From NCBI GenBank assembly GCA_003662485.1, contig QMYD01000086.1:1-5059 (forward strand): a DNA stretch of 5,059 bases, in the 5' to 3' direction. Shown one piece after another: positions 4,642 to 5,059 of this stretch. The notes under the pieces were generated by a model. It was not told where the DNA came from, did not search any database, and was given only the letters and a program-made list of their open reading frames with translations. The position numbers were made by a program, and so were the translations under genes. Every line of letters begins with the position of its first letter. Position 1 is the first letter of the stretch. The DNA comes from Candidatus Hecatellales archaeon (GTDB lineage Archaea > Thermoproteota > Bathyarchaeia > Hecatellales > Hecatellaceae).

Positions 4642-4809
4642 ATGCCCGTAACCGACTACTTCAAGCGTACACTCGCCCAGAAGCATAAGCTCTACGTTAA
4701 AATATGCAGGGTTTGCGGAGTTAGAAATGCCCCCACAGCTGAGAAATGCAGGAAATGCCACAGCAGAAACCTACGCTGGAAGAAGCGTGAGCTAGGGGCC
4801 AAAAAGTAG
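4642..4809 (+). CDS. rpl40e: Large-subunit ribosomal protein eL40 (L40e)
   Basis: This 55-residue basic protein is the archaeal L40e, a zinc-binding component of the 50S subunit. In eukaryotes the same protein is made as a ubiquitin fusion; in archaea it stands alone, as here. It opens MPVTDYFKRTLAQKHKLYVK and continues with a four-Cys zinc motif, CRVC (22-25) and CRKC (36-39), separated by GVRNAPTAEK. The tail is HSRNLRWKKRELGAKK. All four metal ligands are present and the length is normal for the family. The start is ATG 4642, with GGTG at 4631-4634 seven bases upstream. A TATA box lies at 4588-4596. A valine tRNA begins 42 bases after the stop on the same strand, so the two may be co-transcribed. 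Confidence 0.95.
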   Translation: MPVTDYFKRTLAQKHKLYVKICRVCGVRNAPTAEKCRKCHSRNLRWKKRELGAKK

Positions 4810-4818
4810 CCGTAAACC

Positions 4819-4826
4819 CTAAAATC
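4819..4826 (+). promoter_or_regulatory. Weak TATA-like element before tRNA-Val
   Basis: CTAAAATC is centred about 29 bases before the tRNA 5' end, close to the spacing expected of an archaeal tRNA promoter. The match is weak, so read-through from L40e with later 5' processing by RNase P is equally possible. Confidence 0.3.
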
Positions 4827-4851
4827 TTGGAAGACTACCCTCTACTGTGGA

Positions 4852-4928
4852 GGGCCGGTGGTCTAGCAGGCTATGACGCTGCCCTCACACGGCAGAGGTC
4901 GCCGGTTCAAATCCGGCCCGGCCCACCA
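4852..4928 (+). tRNA. trnV: tRNA-Val (anticodon CAC), CCA encoded
   Basis: A full cloverleaf can be drawn. The acceptor stem pairs GGGCCGG (4852-4858) with CCGGCCC (4918-4924). The D stem is GTC/GAC (4861-4863 with 4875-4877), with a T13-T22 mismatch. The anticodon stem is CTGCC/GGCAG (4879-4883 with 4891-4895) around loop CTCACAC, with anticodon CAC at 4886-4888 reading the GUG valine codon. The variable loop is AGGTC. The T arm is GCCGG-TTCAAAT-CCGGC (4901-4917) and contains the B-box GGTTCAAATCC. The discriminator is A at 4925, and CCA (4926-4928) is encoded in the DNA. There is no intron after position 37. Substrate of ValRS. Confidence 0.97.
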
Positions 4929-4944
4929 CTAAGCTCCCCTTCGA

Positions 4945-4949
4945 TTTTT
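4945..4949 (+). terminator. T5 tract after tRNA-Val
   Basis: A run of five Ts lies 16 bases after the encoded CCA. Short oligo-T tracts end archaeal tRNA transcripts. The tract is short, so some read-through into the next gene is possible. Confidence 0.4.
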
Positions 4950-4973
4950 CAAACCAAGTAAAGAGGGCTTCGA

Positions 4974-5059
4974 ATGGTTAAGGCTAGAGAAAACCTTGTG
5001 GGCTGCTGTGGGATTTACTGTGGAGCCTGTTTTGCCTATCGTAGAAGCCTATCCGACGA
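4974..5059 (+). CDS. DUF3795-like Cys-rich protein, N-terminus (truncated by window edge)
   Basis: An ATG at 4974 opens a frame that runs off the right edge after 28 codons. It contains the Cys-rich block VGCCGIYCGACFAYRR (residues 9-24), with cysteines at 11, 12, 16 and 19. This resembles the N-terminal CGxxCxxCxxY signature of DUF3795 proteins, a widespread family in archaea and anaerobic bacteria thought from its cysteines to bind a metal; its function is not established. GAGG at 4963-4966 lies 7 bases before the ATG and supports the start. The nearest A/T-rich element (4945-4953) lies too close for a leader carrying that ribosome site, so the promoter is unclear and read-through from the tRNA region is possible. 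The family call rests on one short motif. Confidence 0.7.
   Translation, partial: MVKARENLVGCCGIYCGACFAYRRSLSD

Noticed and set aside
4540..4761. Minus-strand open frame of 73 codons
   Set aside because: Covers the end of the Lrp-like gene and most of L40e on the opposite strand; L40e is unambiguous.
4843..5025. TACTGTGGAG repeated at 4843-4852 and 5016-5025, considered as a tRNA attachment-site duplication
   Set aside because: Ten-base repeats are expected by chance in 5 kb. The first copy only reaches the first base of the tRNA and the second lies inside a coding frame; no integrase is present.

Overview
The window looks like a chromosomal segment from a thermophile-like archaeon, probably of the TACK group (Thermoproteota or relatives). 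This rests on an Alba chromatin protein very close to the Sulfolobus form, an archaeal-type aspartyl-tRNA synthetase, the small zinc ribosomal protein L40e, archaeal TATA boxes at the expected distance from most starts, and frequent TTG/GTG starts. No genus can be assigned. I see no insertion sequence, CRISPR array, toxin-antitoxin pair or phage gene.

Layout. (1) At 1-749 a truncated leftward gene of unknown function faces a rightward PadR-family regulator across a promoter region with an inverted repeat. (2) At 798-3952 four genes run leftward: Alba, an RNase Z-like metallo-beta-lactamase-fold hydrolase, a zinc/KH RNA-binding protein, and aspS. Gaps of about 80-100 bases, each with a TATA-like element, suggest several promoters rather than one tight operon. 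(3) At 3953-4091 is a divergent promoter region. Alba goes left and an Lrp/AsnC-type regulator goes right, with GCAA/TTGC half-sites arranged around both TATA boxes. (4) At 4642-5059 are L40e, tRNA-Val(CAC) with an encoded CCA, and the start of a Cys-rich DUF3795-like protein.

How the genes fit together. Most of the content concerns translation and nucleic-acid handling: AspRS, a KH protein, a possible nuclease-fold enzyme, L40e, a tRNA and Alba. Two small winged-helix regulators each sit beside a divergent partner, which suggests local control. The PadR protein may control the truncated gene and itself. The Lrp-like protein may control alba and itself.

No clearly new multi-gene system is visible. 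The best leads are the half-site pattern between alba and the Lrp-like gene, the specificity residues of AspRS, and the unidentified gene cut by the left edge together with its PadR neighbour. Several starts were revised: the MBL protein to 3585, the KH protein to 2760 and Alba to 3952. L40e (55 aa) and the two edge-truncated genes were read directly from the sequence.
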